Below are positions 22,265-29,996 of a stretch of DNA of 64,000 nucleotides, piece after piece. Location: NCBI GenBank assembly GCA_964553125.1, contig CAZKJW010000001.1, forward strand, positions 25,386-89,385, read 5' to 3'. A model generated the notes under the pieces. It did not search any database, had not been told where the DNA came from, and saw only the letters and a program-made list of their open reading frames with translations. Numbering within the stretch: the first letter of the stretch is position 1; each line of letters begins with the position of its first letter. The DNA is from Aphodomonas sp964553125 (GTDB lineage Bacteria; Bacillota; Clostridia; Christensenellales; Aristaeellaceae). The position numbers and the translations under genes were made by a program.

Positions 22265-23491
22265 ATGGCTGGAATTCGTCTCTTTGATTATCAGCTGGAT
22301 GCCATCCGTCGAATGAAGAACGGCTGCATCTTGTGTGGGGGCGTAGGCAGCGGCAAGAGCCTGACGGCGATCAGCTACTACTACCTGCAAAATGGCGGCG
22401 AGGCGGAAAGCGTGTCCGGCGGCGAGTACTTCCCGATGGACGACCCGCCCAAGGATTTGTACATCATCACCACGGCGCGCAAGCGGGATACGTTCGAATG
22501 GGAAAAGGAGATCGCGCCTTTCCTGCTCTCCACTGCCAAAGAGACGAATCTCTATCAGAACCGCGTGGTTGTGGACAGCTGGAACAACATCGCCAAGTAT
22601 ACGGAAGCGGAGAATGCGTTCTTTATATTTGATGAGCAGAGAGTGGTTGGGAGCGGTGTGTGGGTAAAGAGCTTTCTGAAAATCGCCAGGCGAAACGAAT
22701 GGATATTGCTCTCGGCAACGCCGGGCGACACATGGAGCGAATACATTCCCGTGTTCGTTGCCAACGGGTTTTACAAAAACCGCACACAGTTCATCCGTGA
22801 GCATGTGGTGTATTCCCATGCGGCGAAGTTTCCCAAGATCGACCGGTATCTGGGGGAACAGAAGCTGGAACGGCTGCGGAATTCCATCCTTGTGGATATG
22901 GATTTCAAGCGCAGTACCGCGCAGCATCACGAGGACGTGTATGTCCAGTACGACATGGCGCAGTATCGGGAGATCATGCGCAATCGCTGGGATATTTGGA
23001 AGAACGAGCCGATTGAGAACGCGGGCGGGCTTTGCTACGCTCTGCGCAAATGTGTCAATCTGGACGACAGCCGGCAGCGGATGGCGCTGGAAATCGCAGA
23101 GAACCACCCGAAGATAATTCTCTTCTACAGCTTCGACTACGAGTTGGAAGCACTCAAGAGGCTCGGCTGGCTGCCGGGGACAGTGCTGGCGGAGTGGAAC
23201 GGGCATAAGCATGAGCCGATTCCGGACAGCGAGCGCTGGGTATATCTGGTGAACTACAGCGCGGGCGCGGAGGGGTGGAACTGTACGAAAACGGACACGA
23301 TTCTGTTTTACTCTCAGCACTATTCCTACAAGGTCATGGTGCAGGCGAGCGGCCGAATTGACCGGCTGAATACGCCCTACCATGACCTTTACTATTACCA
23401 TCTGAAAAGCCGCAGCGGCATTGATATTGCCATTGGACGCGCGCTCAAGGAGAAAAAGACCTTTAACGAAAGCAGGTTTGTAAAATGGTGA
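22265..23491 (+). CDS. SF2 (SNF2-like) DNA helicase
   Basis: 408 residues. Walker A GGVGSGKS near residue 25; FIFDEQ at the motif II position; LLSATPGD is motif III; IILFYSFDYELEAL is the start of the second RecA-like domain; NYSAGAEGWNC and MVQASGRIDRL are motifs V and VI. It is a compact phage SF2 translocase likely used in replication or recombination. The ribosome site AGGAAGGA is followed by a TTGATATC copy before ATG. Confidence 0.9.
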   Translation: MAGIRLFDYQLDAIRRMKNGCILCGGVGSGKSLTAISYYYLQNGGEAESVSGGEYFPMDDPPKDLYIITTARKRDTFEWEKEIAPFLLSTAKETNLYQNRVVVDSWNNIAKYTEAENAFFIFDEQRVVGSGVWVKSFLKIARRNEWILLSATPGDTWSEYIPVFVANGFYKNRTQFIREHVVYSHAAKFPKIDRYLGEQKLERLRNSILVDMDFKRSTAQHHEDVYVQYDMAQYREIMRNRWDIWKNEPIENAGGLCYALRKCVNLDDSRQRMALEIAENHPKIILFYSFDYELEALKRLGWLPGTVLAEWNGHKHEPIPDSERWVYLVNYSAGAEGWNCTKTDTILFYSQHYSYKVMVQASGRIDRLNTPYHDLYYYHLKSRSGIDIAIGRALKEKKTFNESRFVKW

Positions 23492-23503
23492 AAGGAGAAA
23501 AAG

Positions 23504-23782
23504 ATGATGAATTTTGAAATCGTTGGGGATGGCGCGTCAACGTATACGCATGACGAAGCCGCGCGAATTGTCGATTTGTTTGAATCTCTGCTCGATAAGC
23601 ATGGCATCCGGATTCCCAGCCCGGAAGATGACGAACGGGAAGCAGACAACGAAGCGAAACTCTATGGAAGCGTTTACAGCGAACTCCTTGATTCCGTAGA
23701 GGATGAACTGATTGATATTCTGCACCGCTATTCCCACACGGATGGGAAGATCGTAATGGGCGTCTTTTCGGGGACGATTTGA
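23504..23782 (+). CDS. Hypothetical phage protein
   Basis: 92 residues; ATG behind AAAGGAGAAAAAG. Acidic (pronounced EDDEREADNEAK run) with HDEAARIVDLFESLLDKHG at the front and VEDELIDILHRYSHT toward the end. Helical; not recognised. Its first ATG and the next one at 23507 are equivalent. Confidence 0.6.
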   Translation: MMNFEIVGDGASTYTHDEAARIVDLFESLLDKHGIRIPSPEDDEREADNEAKLYGSVYSELLDSVEDELIDILHRYSHTDGKIVMGVFSGTI

Positions 23783-23795
23783 GGAGGCAACGAAG

Positions 23796-24002
23796 ATGAA
23801 CAAAATTCCAAAAGCTAACATTCTGCCGACGGACACGTTGCTGGTCGGCTTCGATTTTACCCACGGCGAGGATAACAAAATTCTGATCGTCGGCAAAAAA
23901 GAAGGCAAGATGCTGACGATTGTCAATGCCTTTGAGGGGGCAAGGGCAGAGGAGATTTTCAAGCTGCTGACGACGGTTGAAGAAAGGACGAACGAATCAT
24001 GA
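23796..24002 (+). CDS. Small hypothetical phage protein
   Basis: 68 residues behind GAGGAGGCAACGAAG. Contains TDTLLVGFDFTHGEDNKILI and MLTIVNAFEGARAEEIFKLL, a compact alpha/beta pattern seen in other phages. Overlaps the next gene by four bases. Confidence 0.6.
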   Translation: MNKIPKANILPTDTLLVGFDFTHGEDNKILIVGKKEGKMLTIVNAFEGARAEEIFKLLTTVEERTNES

Positions 24003-24193
24003 TCGATTGGAAATTTGTATGGATGGCGACTCTGATTGCGCTCAGCGCGCACGTGATTGTGTGCATGCTCTATTCGGCTTTGGTTGATATTTACTTCAGG
24101 GCCAAGCTGGAATACACGACGAAGGTGATGGCGGGTCTCGGGAAGACCCTAACGGAGGCCGGCAGACGGATTGGAGGGAAAGAAAAAGAATGA
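23999..24193 (+). CDS. 64-residue membrane protein
   Basis: One N-terminal hydrophobic segment (WMATLIALSAHVIVCMLYSAL) and a basic amphipathic tail (YTTKVMAGLGKTLTEAGRRI). Translationally coupled (ATGA) to the previous gene. Role unknown. Confidence 0.6.
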   Translation: MIDWKFVWMATLIALSAHVIVCMLYSALVDIYFRAKLEYTTKVMAGLGKTLTEAGRRIGGKEKE

Positions 24194-24473
24194 GTTTGAA
24201 CTGGGAACGGTCTATCTGACGCGCGGCGCGGCTGAATTGCAGGAAAGCGACTGCGGATTTGCGGCATTTATTAACGCGTGTCTTCTGCGGTACATCTCCT
24301 GCGACTGGGGAGATACGTGCCCTGAAGACAGCGAAGCGAACAACGATGCGCTTATCAGCGGGGAGCGGATTCTCGCCGAATACCGGCAGCCCAACCACCC
24401 CGACTGGCGCATCTGGATTATTACGGAATGGGATCGGAGCGTGACGACGATTCTCTTCCCGGAGGAATATTGA
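24171..24473 (+). CDS. Conserved plasmid/phage-related protein (TTG start)
   Basis: 100 residues. FELGTVYLTRGAAELQES, ISCDWGDTCPEDSEAN, LISGERILAEY and WIITEWDRSVTTILFPEEY make a family common on plasmids and phages of Clostridia, labelled only as plasmid-related. No ATG fits; TTG at 24171 is the best start and overlaps the previous gene by 23 bases. Confidence 0.65.
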   Translation: MEGKKKNEFELGTVYLTRGAAELQESDCGFAAFINACLLRYISCDWGDTCPEDSEANNDALISGERILAEYRQPNHPDWRIWIITEWDRSVTTILFPEEY

Positions 24474-24496
24474 TATTTGGGGAGGAACGGAGAAAT

Positions 24497-25033
24497 ATGG
24501 GCGATATCGAATTTAACTACGATGGAAGCAACACGATTGGAATTGTGACGAACCGGACAGAGATGCTGGATGGATTTCATTACTATGGGTCATGCGTCGA
24601 CCCCTTTTGCCAAGGCGGCGGGGGCGGTCTGCCGCAGATTTATGGGAGAAGCTATTGGATGCCCAAATGCATTAAACGACGCGGAACGGCGACTATCGTG
24701 GAGTGGAAAGACGGAACACAGACAAAAATTGTCCGCCCCGCGGAGGAGGCGGACGGAGGAATTTACACCGCTTTCTGCATTGCGCTGGGAAAGAAGCTCT
24801 TCGGCAATAATTCGGCGTTGAAGCGTGCTGTTCACAAGGCGGACGAAAGCGTTTTGCTCAAAGCGGAGCAGGAGCGAAAAGAAAAACGCACGCGCGAGCA
24901 TAACGCTCGAATGCGCCGTCAGCTCAAACGAGCCGTGAAACGCATTGAAAAGGCGGCGCGCCGACAGCTGAACCGCGAAATTATCGGACAGCAGACCGTT
25001 GAGAGAATCGCAGCGGAAGCTGATGAGGCTTGA
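24497..25033 (+). CDS. Hypothetical basic phage protein
   Basis: 178 residues from the ATG behind GGGGAGGAACGGAGAAAT. Front half: a small domain with IVTNRTEMLDGFHYYG, ATIVEWKDGTQTKIVR and YTAFCIALGKKLFGNN, a block found in many phage proteins. Back half: a long basic helix (KAEQERKEKRTREHNARMRR, then KRAVKRIEKAARRQLNRE) suited to nucleic-acid binding or coiled-coil pairing. The stop lies in the -35 box of the next promoter. Confidence 0.6.
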   Translation: MGDIEFNYDGSNTIGIVTNRTEMLDGFHYYGSCVDPFCQGGGGGLPQIYGRSYWMPKCIKRRGTATIVEWKDGTQTKIVRPAEEADGGIYTAFCIALGKKLFGNNSALKRAVHKADESVLLKAEQERKEKRTREHNARMRRQLKRAVKRIEKAARRQLNREIIGQQTVERIAAEADEA

Positions 25034-25058
25034 ACGCAGCGGGAAAAGGCAGTATAAT
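25030..25058 (+). promoter_or_regulatory. Sigma-70-type promoter of the BrnT/BrnA pair
   Basis: TTGAAC (25030-25035), 17-base spacer, TATAAT (25053-25058). Unlike the P-box, this is a housekeeping-type promoter, so the pair can be expressed in the lysogen. Confidence 0.85.
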
Positions 25059-25084
25059 AGAAATTGCAAAAGGAGATGACGGGC

Positions 25085-25363
25085 ATGAGGTTTGAATGGG
25101 ACGAGGAGAAAAACGCGATTAACAAGAAGAAGCACGGCATTTCTTTTGAAACGGCGGCGTATGTGTTCAGAGATGAAAACTACATTGAAATGTATGACTT
25201 TGAGCATAGTACGGAAGAAGACAGATATATTGCGATTGGGCGTGTGGGCGAGGTCCTCTTTGTGGTGTTCACGGAGCGGAAAGAAAACATTCGCCTCATC
25301 TCGGCCAGACTGGCGACAGACGCAGAAAGGAGACTGTACTATGACCAAAACATTCACTATTAA
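25085..25363 (+). CDS. brnT: BrnT-family toxin
   Basis: 92 residues: MRFEWDEEKNAINKKKHGIS then FETAAYVFRD, EDRYIAIGRVGEVLFVVF and IRLISARLATDAERRLYY are the BrnT pattern (RelE-like ribonuclease fold). BrnT cleaves RNA and halts growth; BrnA neutralises it and represses the pair. Start chosen nine bases after AAAAGGAG; another ATG at 25076 is too close to that site. Overlaps the antitoxin gene. Confidence 0.9.
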   Translation: MRFEWDEEKNAINKKKHGISFETAAYVFRDENYIEMYDFEHSTEEDRYIAIGRVGEVLFVVFTERKENIRLISARLATDAERRLYYDQNIHY

Positions 25364-25520
25364 CCCGGGGCAGATGCCCGGCGAAGAACAGCTGCGCGAA
25401 GTGGCAGAGGCGAAAAAGCGTCCCATTACCTTTGACGAGGATTCTCCGCAAATGTCTCCTGCAATGGAAAAAGCGTTTCGCTGCGCGGTAATCCAGCGGA
25501 ACCGCCGCAAAGCGGAATAG
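25341..25520 (+). CDS. brnA: BrnA-family antitoxin
   Basis: 59 residues; ATG behind AAAGGAGACTGTACT inside the toxin gene's end. PITFDEDSPQMSPAMEKAF and the final basic stretch (IQRNRRKAE) fit the BrnA C-terminal region, but the protein is shorter than usual BrnA (about 90 residues) and the ribbon-helix-helix part is reduced, so promoter repression may be weak. The gene order toxin-antitoxin is the normal one. Confidence 0.75.
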   Translation: MTKTFTINPGQMPGEEQLREVAEAKKRPITFDEDSPQMSPAMEKAFRCAVIQRNRRKAE

Positions 25521-25547
25521 CGGCAGAAAACTGCATACACAAAGAGC

Positions 25548-25586
25548 AAGACGTTCAGCGCGGTGTTGAACGTCTTTTCTTTTATA
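25548..25586 (+). terminator. Intrinsic terminator after BrnA
   Basis: Perfect ten-pair stem AAGACGTTCA/TGAACGTCTT, nine-base loop, then TTCTTTTAT. Confidence 0.9.
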
Positions 25587-25621
25587 GCCGACCAAGCGAG
25601 AGGAGGAAGCCAACGAAGCAC

Positions 25622-27517
25622 ATGAACGATGAACTTTTTGGCAGAAAAATAAAAAAGATATTTGACGACATCACAGCGGCAGCGGACTGCAACCTGAAGC
25701 GGGACAACGCCAACATCAACGGCGACACCGCCATGGGCGCGATGCTGCAATACGGCGCCAACAGCGCCAAGGAATACTATCTGGACACCATGGTGCGCCC
25801 GGAAATTGCCGCACTGCACAGAAACGGGGATATTCACATTCACGATCTGGATTTTTACGGCTGGACAACCACCTGCACGCAGATTGAGCTGCGAAAGCTA
25901 TTCAAAGGCGGCTTTAACACCGGTCATGGATATTTGCGCGAACCCAAATCCATTGGCAGCTATGCGGCGCTGGCAGCGATCGCCATTCAGTCAAACCAGA
26001 ACGACCAGCACGGCGGACAGAGTATTGTGGATTTTGATTATGCCATGGCGGACGGAGTGCGGCTGACGTATAACCGATACCTGACTGAGGCATTCGAGCT
26101 GCAGGCAAATCTGGGCGGGAAGACGGATTCCCACTGGCGCGAAGAATATGCGCTGGAAAAAACCACCCGCGACACCTATCAGGCGATGGAGGGACTCATT
26201 CACAACCTGAACACCATGCACAGCCGCGCTGGCGCGCAGGTGCCGTTCTCATCCTTGAACTATGGAACGTGTTCTTCGTGGGAAGGCAGACTGGCCATCG
26301 AGCAGTTACTTCTGGCAACGGAAGCGGGTCTGGGCAATGGCGAAACGCCCATCTTCCCCATTCAGATATTCCGCGTAAAGGAGGGCGTGAACTACAATCC
26401 TGGCGACCCGAACTATGACCTGTTCAAGCTGGCGATGCGGGTAAGCGCCAAGCGTCTGTTCCCGAACTTCTCCTTCATCGACGCGCCGTTCAACCTGCAA
26501 TACTACAAGCCGAACCATCCGGAAACAGAGGTGGCGTACATGGGCTGCAGAACGCGGGTGATGGGGAACGTATGCGGCGAAGAAGTCGCGCCCGGACGGG
26601 GAAATCTGAGCTTCACCTCGATCAACCTGCCAAGACTGGCCATCAAAGCCGGAGGGCATGAGCGATTCTTCTGGATGAATCTCAATGATATTCTTGTCTC
26701 TGTCCGTACTCAGCTTCTGGATCGTTACAAGGTGCAATGCGCCCGTACCGCGCGGAACTTTCCCTTCCTGATGGGCGAAGGCGTGTGGATGGATTCGGAA
26801 AAGCTGGGTTCAAATGACACGCTGGAAGAAGTGCTCAAGCACGGTACGCTCTCCATTGGTTTCATCGGTTTAGCGGAGACGCTGAAGGTGCTATGCGGCA
26901 AGCACCATGGCGAGAGCAGCGAGGCGCAGGAGCTGGGGCTTAGGATTGTGAGGCGCGTTCGCGACTTCTGCGACGCTGCAAGCGAAGAAACCGGACTGAA
27001 CTTTACCTGTCTGGCGACGCCTGCTGAAAGTCTTTCCGGGAGGTTCGTCAAGCTGGACCGGGAGAAGTACGGCGTGATCGAAGGCGTAACCGACCGGGAA
27101 TACTACACCAACAGCTTCCACATTCCCGTGTACTATCCCATTTCAGCGGCAAGGAAGATCGAGCTGGAAGCGCCGTACCACGCGCTGGCCAATGCCGGGC
27201 ACATTACTTACGTGGAGATGGACGGCGATCCGAGCCGAAATCTGGAAGCGTTTGAAACCATCATCCGCCATATGAAGGAATGCGGCATCGGGTACGGCAG
27301 CATCAACCACCCGGTGGATCGCGATCCCGTGTGCGGGTACAACGGCATCATCAACGACGTATGCCCCGGTTGCGGACGCATGGAAACGCCGGACGCCCCC
27401 TTTGAACGCATTCGGCGCATCACTGGATATCTGGTTGGAACTTTGGACAAATGGAATGACGCCAAGCGCGCTGAAGAAAAAGAAAGGGTGAAGCATGATG
27501 TGCGAGAGAATGCCTGA
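25622..27517 (+). CDS. nrdD: Anaerobic ribonucleoside-triphosphate reductase, large subunit
   Basis: 631 residues. It makes deoxynucleotides from ribonucleotides using a glycyl radical. Seen: NGDIHIHDLDFYGWTTTC near the start, YMGCRTRVMGN (conserved cysteine), CGYNGIINDVCPGCGR (zinc site, with only one Cys in the first pair), and the radical loop RITGYLVGTLDKWNDAK with KERVKHDV at the end. The regulatory ATP-cone domain is missing, as in other phage copies, so dATP inhibition should be absent. The AGGAGG site is 15 bases from ATG, longer than normal. The gene starts a cluster with NrdG. Confidence 0.95.
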   Translation: MNDELFGRKIKKIFDDITAAADCNLKRDNANINGDTAMGAMLQYGANSAKEYYLDTMVRPEIAALHRNGDIHIHDLDFYGWTTTCTQIELRKLFKGGFNTGHGYLREPKSIGSYAALAAIAIQSNQNDQHGGQSIVDFDYAMADGVRLTYNRYLTEAFELQANLGGKTDSHWREEYALEKTTRDTYQAMEGLIHNLNTMHSRAGAQVPFSSLNYGTCSSWEGRLAIEQLLLATEAGLGNGETPIFPIQIFRVKEGVNYNPGDPNYDLFKLAMRVSAKRLFPNFSFIDAPFNLQYYKPNHPETEVAYMGCRTRVMGNVCGEEVAPGRGNLSFTSINLPRLAIKAGGHERFFWMNLNDILVSVRTQLLDRYKVQCARTARNFPFLMGEGVWMDSEKLGSNDTLEEVLKHGTLSIGFIGLAETLKVLCGKHHGESSEAQELGLRIVRRVRDFCDAASEETGLNFTCLATPAESLSGRFVKLDREKYGVIEGVTDREYYTNSFHIPVYYPISAARKIELEAPYHALANAGHITYVEMDGDPSRNLEAFETIIRHMKECGIGYGSINHPVDRDPVCGYNGIINDVCPGCGRMETPDAPFERIRRITGYLVGTLDKWNDAKRAEEKERVKHDVRENA

Positions 27518-27659
27518 TATGGAGATTCGGCATGAGCCGCAGGGATATTACAGCCTTTACGTGGACGGGATTTTTGAAGGAAACTATGACAACCAGATGG
27601 AAGCCGTTCTGGCGGCGGACGCATTGATGCATCCGCGGGAGGCAGCGGAAACGGCGTGA
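27495..27659 (+). CDS. 54-residue small protein overlapping nrdD end
   Basis: ATG behind GAAAGGGTGAAGC, inside the last codons of nrdD in another frame. MEIRHEPQGYYSLYVDGIFE then GNYDNQMEAVLAADALMH resembles short phage proteins with a single beta-hairpin-helix unit. Unknown function. Confidence 0.6.
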   Translation: MMCERMPDMEIRHEPQGYYSLYVDGIFEGNYDNQMEAVLAADALMHPREAAETA

Positions 27660-27820
27660 ACGGTTGGAAGAGAATCTCGCAGGGGCTGGTTTTCCTGCTG
27701 ACGGCCATTGCCGCCACGGTTGCAGGTCTTTTGATCGCTGGAAAACCGGCATGGTTTGCCATCATCATTTACTGGGTGGTGCTGACGCTCAAAAACCTTT
27801 GCGACTGGCTGGGGCGATGA
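27656..27820 (+). CDS. 54-residue two-span membrane protein
   Basis: GTG start overlapping the previous stop (GTGA). Two hydrophobic segments (QGLVFLLTAIAATVAGLLIA and AWFAIIIYWVVLTL) and a short C-terminal tail. Role unknown. Confidence 0.6.
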   Translation: MNGWKRISQGLVFLLTAIAATVAGLLIAGKPAWFAIIIYWVVLTLKNLCDWLGR

Positions 27821-27827
27821 CGGAAGA

Positions 27828-27865
27828 AGAGCTTGCGGAGAAAAAACGCAGGCTCTCTTCTTTTT
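27828..27865 (+). terminator. Intrinsic terminator inside the ribonucleotide reductase cluster
   Basis: AGAGC-T-TGCG pairs with CGC-A-GGCTCT around a GAGAAAAAA loop, followed by TCTTCTTTTT. It separates nrdD from nrdG transcription unless read through. Confidence 0.8.
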
Positions 27866-27882
27866 AGAAAGGGGAAAGAACG

Positions 27883-28086
27883 ATGATAGCTAAAAAATGC
27901 GATCGGTGCGGGGCTTATTACGACCCGTATGGAAAACAGTCGGACGAAACACAGGCGAATGGTTGTGTGCTGCTCAATGTTGACAAGTGTCAGCCGCACT
28001 TTTGCAGTGATGTGTTCGATTTATGCCCTTCGTGCATGGCTGGTTTATATTCATTTATACAAAATAAAGAGGAGGGAGCAAAATGA
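27883..28086 (+). CDS. Zinc-binding phage protein (two CxxC pairs)
   Basis: 67 residues behind AAAGGGGAAAGAACG. CDRCGAYYDPYG and LCPSCMAGLYSFIQ form a split zinc site; a third pair of cysteines/histidine (CQPHFC) lies between. This family is found next to anaerobic reductase or recombination genes in phages. Overlaps nrdG by four bases (ATGA). Confidence 0.7.
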   Translation: MIAKKCDRCGAYYDPYGKQSDETQANGCVLLNVDKCQPHFCSDVFDLCPSCMAGLYSFIQNKEEGAK

Positions 28087-28583
28087 AGACACGGATTTAC
28101 GGGCTGGTACAGAATTCTTATGTGGACGGGCCGGGAATTCGCATGGCGGTGTTTTTTCAGGGCTGTCTGCTGCATTGCCCGGGGTGTCACAATCGTGGAT
28201 CATGGGATCCTAACGCCGGCATAGAGATGGACACGGAGGAAATCAAGCGGCGGATGGCAATTGATCCTCTGCTGGCGGGTATCACGCTTTCGGGCGGCGA
28301 ACCGTTTTTGCAGCCGGAAGCGGCGCTGGATCTGGCAAAATTCGCGCATTCGCTGGGGCTGAACGTCTGGTGTTACACAGGCTACCGCATGGGCGATATT
28401 CTCTACAAAAGCGGCGATACGGCCCAGATTGCCCTGCTGAGGGAAACGGACGTGCTGGTGGACGGGCCGTTCAAGCAAAACGAGGCCTCGTTGGAATTGA
28501 AATGGCATGGAAGCAGGAACCAGCGGATTATCGATGTGAAAAAAACTTTGGAGAAAGGAATGACGATTTGCTATGACAATTAA
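28083..28583 (+). CDS. nrdG: Anaerobic ribonucleotide reductase activating protein (radical SAM)
   Basis: 166 residues. FFQGCLLHCPGCHNRGSWD carries the CxxxCxxC [4Fe-4S] cluster, LSGGEPFLQP is the SAM-binding GGE strand, and VWCYTGYRMGDI and LVDGPFKQ are NrdG-specific. It installs the glycyl radical on NrdD. Cotranscribed with the zinc protein; the MazG-like gene begins inside its end. Confidence 0.95.
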   Translation: MKTRIYGLVQNSYVDGPGIRMAVFFQGCLLHCPGCHNRGSWDPNAGIEMDTEEIKRRMAIDPLLAGITLSGGEPFLQPEAALDLAKFAHSLGLNVWCYTGYRMGDILYKSGDTAQIALLRETDVLVDGPFKQNEASLELKWHGSRNQRIIDVKKTLEKGMTICYDN

Positions 28584-28914
28584 CGAATATCAGAAAGAGA
28601 CGCTGAGGACGGAGCCGGCCGTGGCAAAAGGAACGCGGCTCAAGCGGCTCATCAATGGGTTGATGGGACTCAACGGCGAGGCGGGCGAGGCAATTGATAT
28701 TCTCAAGAAGCATCTGTTTCAGGGACACGAACTTGAAAGCGAGCATCTTGCGAAGGAGCTGGGCGACGTAGCATGGTATCTGGCGGTGACGGCGGATGCG
28801 CTGGGCTATACGCTGGAGGAGATTCTGGAGATGAATGTGGAAAAGCTGCGCGCGAGGTATCCGGACGGGTTTGATTCGGAGAGGAGCGCGCATAGAAAAA
28901 AGGATGATATTTAA
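28573..28914 (+). CDS. MazG-like NTP pyrophosphohydrolase
   Basis: 113 residues, all-helical. LMGLNGEAGEAIDILKKHLF has the E-x-x-E pair of the MazG fold, and HLAKELGDVAWYLAVTADAL carries the E-x-x-D pair; together they bind Mg. Such phage enzymes remove (d)NTPs or alarmones; here it fits the nucleotide cluster. The start overlaps nrdG by 11 bases. Confidence 0.85.
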   Translation: MTINEYQKETLRTEPAVAKGTRLKRLINGLMGLNGEAGEAIDILKKHLFQGHELESEHLAKELGDVAWYLAVTADALGYTLEEILEMNVEKLRARYPDGFDSERSAHRKKDDI

Positions 28915-29320
28915 TGCCCGCTTTTGCCGGGAAAAACGTCCACTGCCCACTTTTGTTTTTGAAAAAGCGGGCAAAACCGGGTGAGGTCGCGAAAAATGGC
29001 CAGAAAAAGTGGGCAAATGGCCACTTTTACAAAACAAAAGTGGCCACGAAAAGCCCGAAAAATGGGCCGAAAATGGCATAAAAACGGCGTTTTTGGCCCG
29101 TTTTAAGGCGAAAATTGACGATTTTGAGGGTTCGTGGCCATTTGCCCACTTTTATTTCTATTTAATTGCGAAAAAGAAATAAATAGATATATAGTAATAG
29201 ACGAAAAAAAGTGGGTTTTTGGCCACAAGTCATTTTGCAGGCCGCTTTTCGAGGCCGGCTGCGTGAAAAAGGAGGGACGGCATAAGACCAATCGTTGCTG
29301 CGAAGAATCATCCTGATTCG
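28915..29320. other. Non-coding AT-rich repeat region, candidate replication origin
   Basis: About 400 bases without a supported gene. A bipartite element AAAAGTGGG-N5-GGCCAC occurs at 29005-29024, inverted at 29134-29153 (20-base exact complement), and again near 29207-29226; half-sites (AAAAGTGGCCAC near 29036, GCCCACTTTT near 28948) and AAAA-CCGGG runs fill the rest. A very AT-rich stretch (29150-29205) lies between the last two copies. Repeats plus an AT-rich unwinding zone, close to the replication genes, suggest an origin or a protein-binding control region. Confidence 0.55.
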
Positions 29321-29322
29321 CC

Positions 29323-29351
29323 TTGTTCATTTTTTCGTTCAAGGGTATAAT
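29323..29351 (+). promoter_or_regulatory. Sigma-70-type promoter of the zinc-ribbon gene
   Basis: TTGTTC (29323-29328), 17-base spacer, TATAAT (29346-29351). The expected transcript start is about 29358, so an ATG at 29357 cannot be used and the start at 29375 is right. Confidence 0.75.
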
Positions 29352-29374
29352 AGAATATGTGCGAGGTGAGAAGG

Positions 29375-29686
29375 ATGAAAGAGAACTCCTATTCCAAAAT
29401 GTATCGAGTGGACGCTCGGGACGAATGGATGAACGCGGCGTATGACGAAGAAGGAAACGCCGTCGTATGCGAGCGATGTTCTTGCGAAATGAAGTGGAAC
29501 CCCGTGATGCAGGTATGGTATTGCCCGGAGTGCGAAGCCGAAATGGATCGCCCAACCTACTTTCTGCACATCGGCGCCCAGCCGCCCGGAAGCGAGTGCC
29601 TGACCAACTGCTGGGAGAACTACCCTTTCTGCAAGAAATATTGCGAGCGTTACGCCATTGACCCCAAGGATCCGATGCTTACTTGA
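29375..29686 (+). CDS. Zinc-ribbon phage protein
   Basis: 103 residues behind GAGGTGAGAAGG. CERCSCEMKWNPVMQVWYC-PEC is a two-pair zinc ribbon; a second Cys-rich segment (ECLTNCWENYPFCKKYC) may bind another metal. Likely a small DNA- or protein-binding regulator. Own promoter; located between the candidate origin and the toxin locus. Confidence 0.7.
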   Translation: MKENSYSKMYRVDARDEWMNAAYDEEGNAVVCERCSCEMKWNPVMQVWYCPECEAEMDRPTYFLHIGAQPPGSECLTNCWENYPFCKKYCERYAIDPKDPMLT

Positions 29687-29704
29687 TATTCGCCAGAGAA
29701 GACG

Positions 29705-29734
29705 TTGACAGCTTTCGAAGGCGCATGATATAAT
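29705..29734 (+). promoter_or_regulatory. Strong promoter of the antitoxin RNA
   Basis: Consensus TTGACA (29705-29710), 18-base spacer, consensus TATAAT (29729-29734). No reading frame with a ribosome site follows; the transcript runs toward the toxin gene on the other strand. Confidence 0.85.
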
Positions 29735-29740
29735 AACGGC

Positions 29741-29834
29741 AGGAAGGGATGACGCTTTTGGCAGGGCTTCTCCCCTCTCGGAGTGGAAAAGCCGCTTTCC
29801 AGTTAGCGCTGGATGGCGGCTGTTGCTTTATTTA
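29741..29834 (+). ncRNA. Antitoxin RNA of type I toxin-antitoxin locus (predicted)
   Basis: Predicted start about seven bases after the -10 box. The RNA has a GGCTTCTCC/GGAGTGGAAAAGCC-type hairpin and then the strong hairpin 29791-29820 (GCCGC..CCAG paired with CTGG..GCGGC) followed by a U-rich tail. Its 3' part is complementary to the 3' end of the toxin mRNA, as in the txpA/ratA class. The length is inferred from promoter and terminator only. Confidence 0.65.
29789..29820 (-). terminator. Terminator of the toxin mRNA (bidirectional hairpin)
   Basis: On the minus strand the GCCGCC..CCAG/CTGG..GCGGC hairpin follows eight bases after the toxin stop codon and is followed by TTTT. The same hairpin can end the antitoxin RNA on the plus strand. 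Confidence 0.75.
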
Positions 29835-29914
29835 TCCTTCTTGTAGCTGAGAACAGCAAACACAAGCATGATAATCATGATAACAATGGACAACGTTTCG
29901 TAGTCGGTCATCAT
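29828..29914 (-). CDS. Holin-like type I toxin peptide (TxpA/BsrG-like)
   Basis: 28 residues (or 27 from the second ATG at 29911): MTDYETLSIVIMIIMLVFAVLSYKKDK-type architecture, that is an xYETLSxxI start, a single hydrophobic span and a lysine-rich end, the pattern of the putative holin-like toxins of Firmicutes. Such peptides insert in the membrane. GGGAGGTG is a very strong ribosome site, but CACCTC (29918-29923) can pair with GAGGTG (29937-29942) in the leader and hide it, a typical safeguard. Confidence 0.85.
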   Translation of the reverse strand: MMTDYETLSIVIMIIMLVFAVLSYKKDK

Positions 29915-29917
29915 GAT

Positions 29918-29942
29918 CACCTCCCTTTTGTAGGGAGAGGTG
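29918..29942 (-). promoter_or_regulatory. Leader hairpin hiding the toxin ribosome binding site
   Basis: GAGGTG/CACCTC plus two further pairs around a TTTTGTA loop enclose the GGGAGGTG site of the toxin mRNA. Similar sequestration is known for type I toxins. Confidence 0.65.
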
Positions 29943-29996
29943 AAAAGCCAAGCGCCATCTGTTTCCTTCCTGCCGGAAGCACAAAGCTTCGCGAAT

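Noticed and set aside
27816..27866. 16-codon plus-strand frame overlapping the two-span membrane gene
   Set aside because: It coincides with an intrinsic terminator hairpin and T-run; a terminator explains it better.
28960..29160. Region 28915-29320 as coding
   Set aside because: No frame with a start signal; repeated GTGGCCA/AAAAGTGGG elements explain it better.
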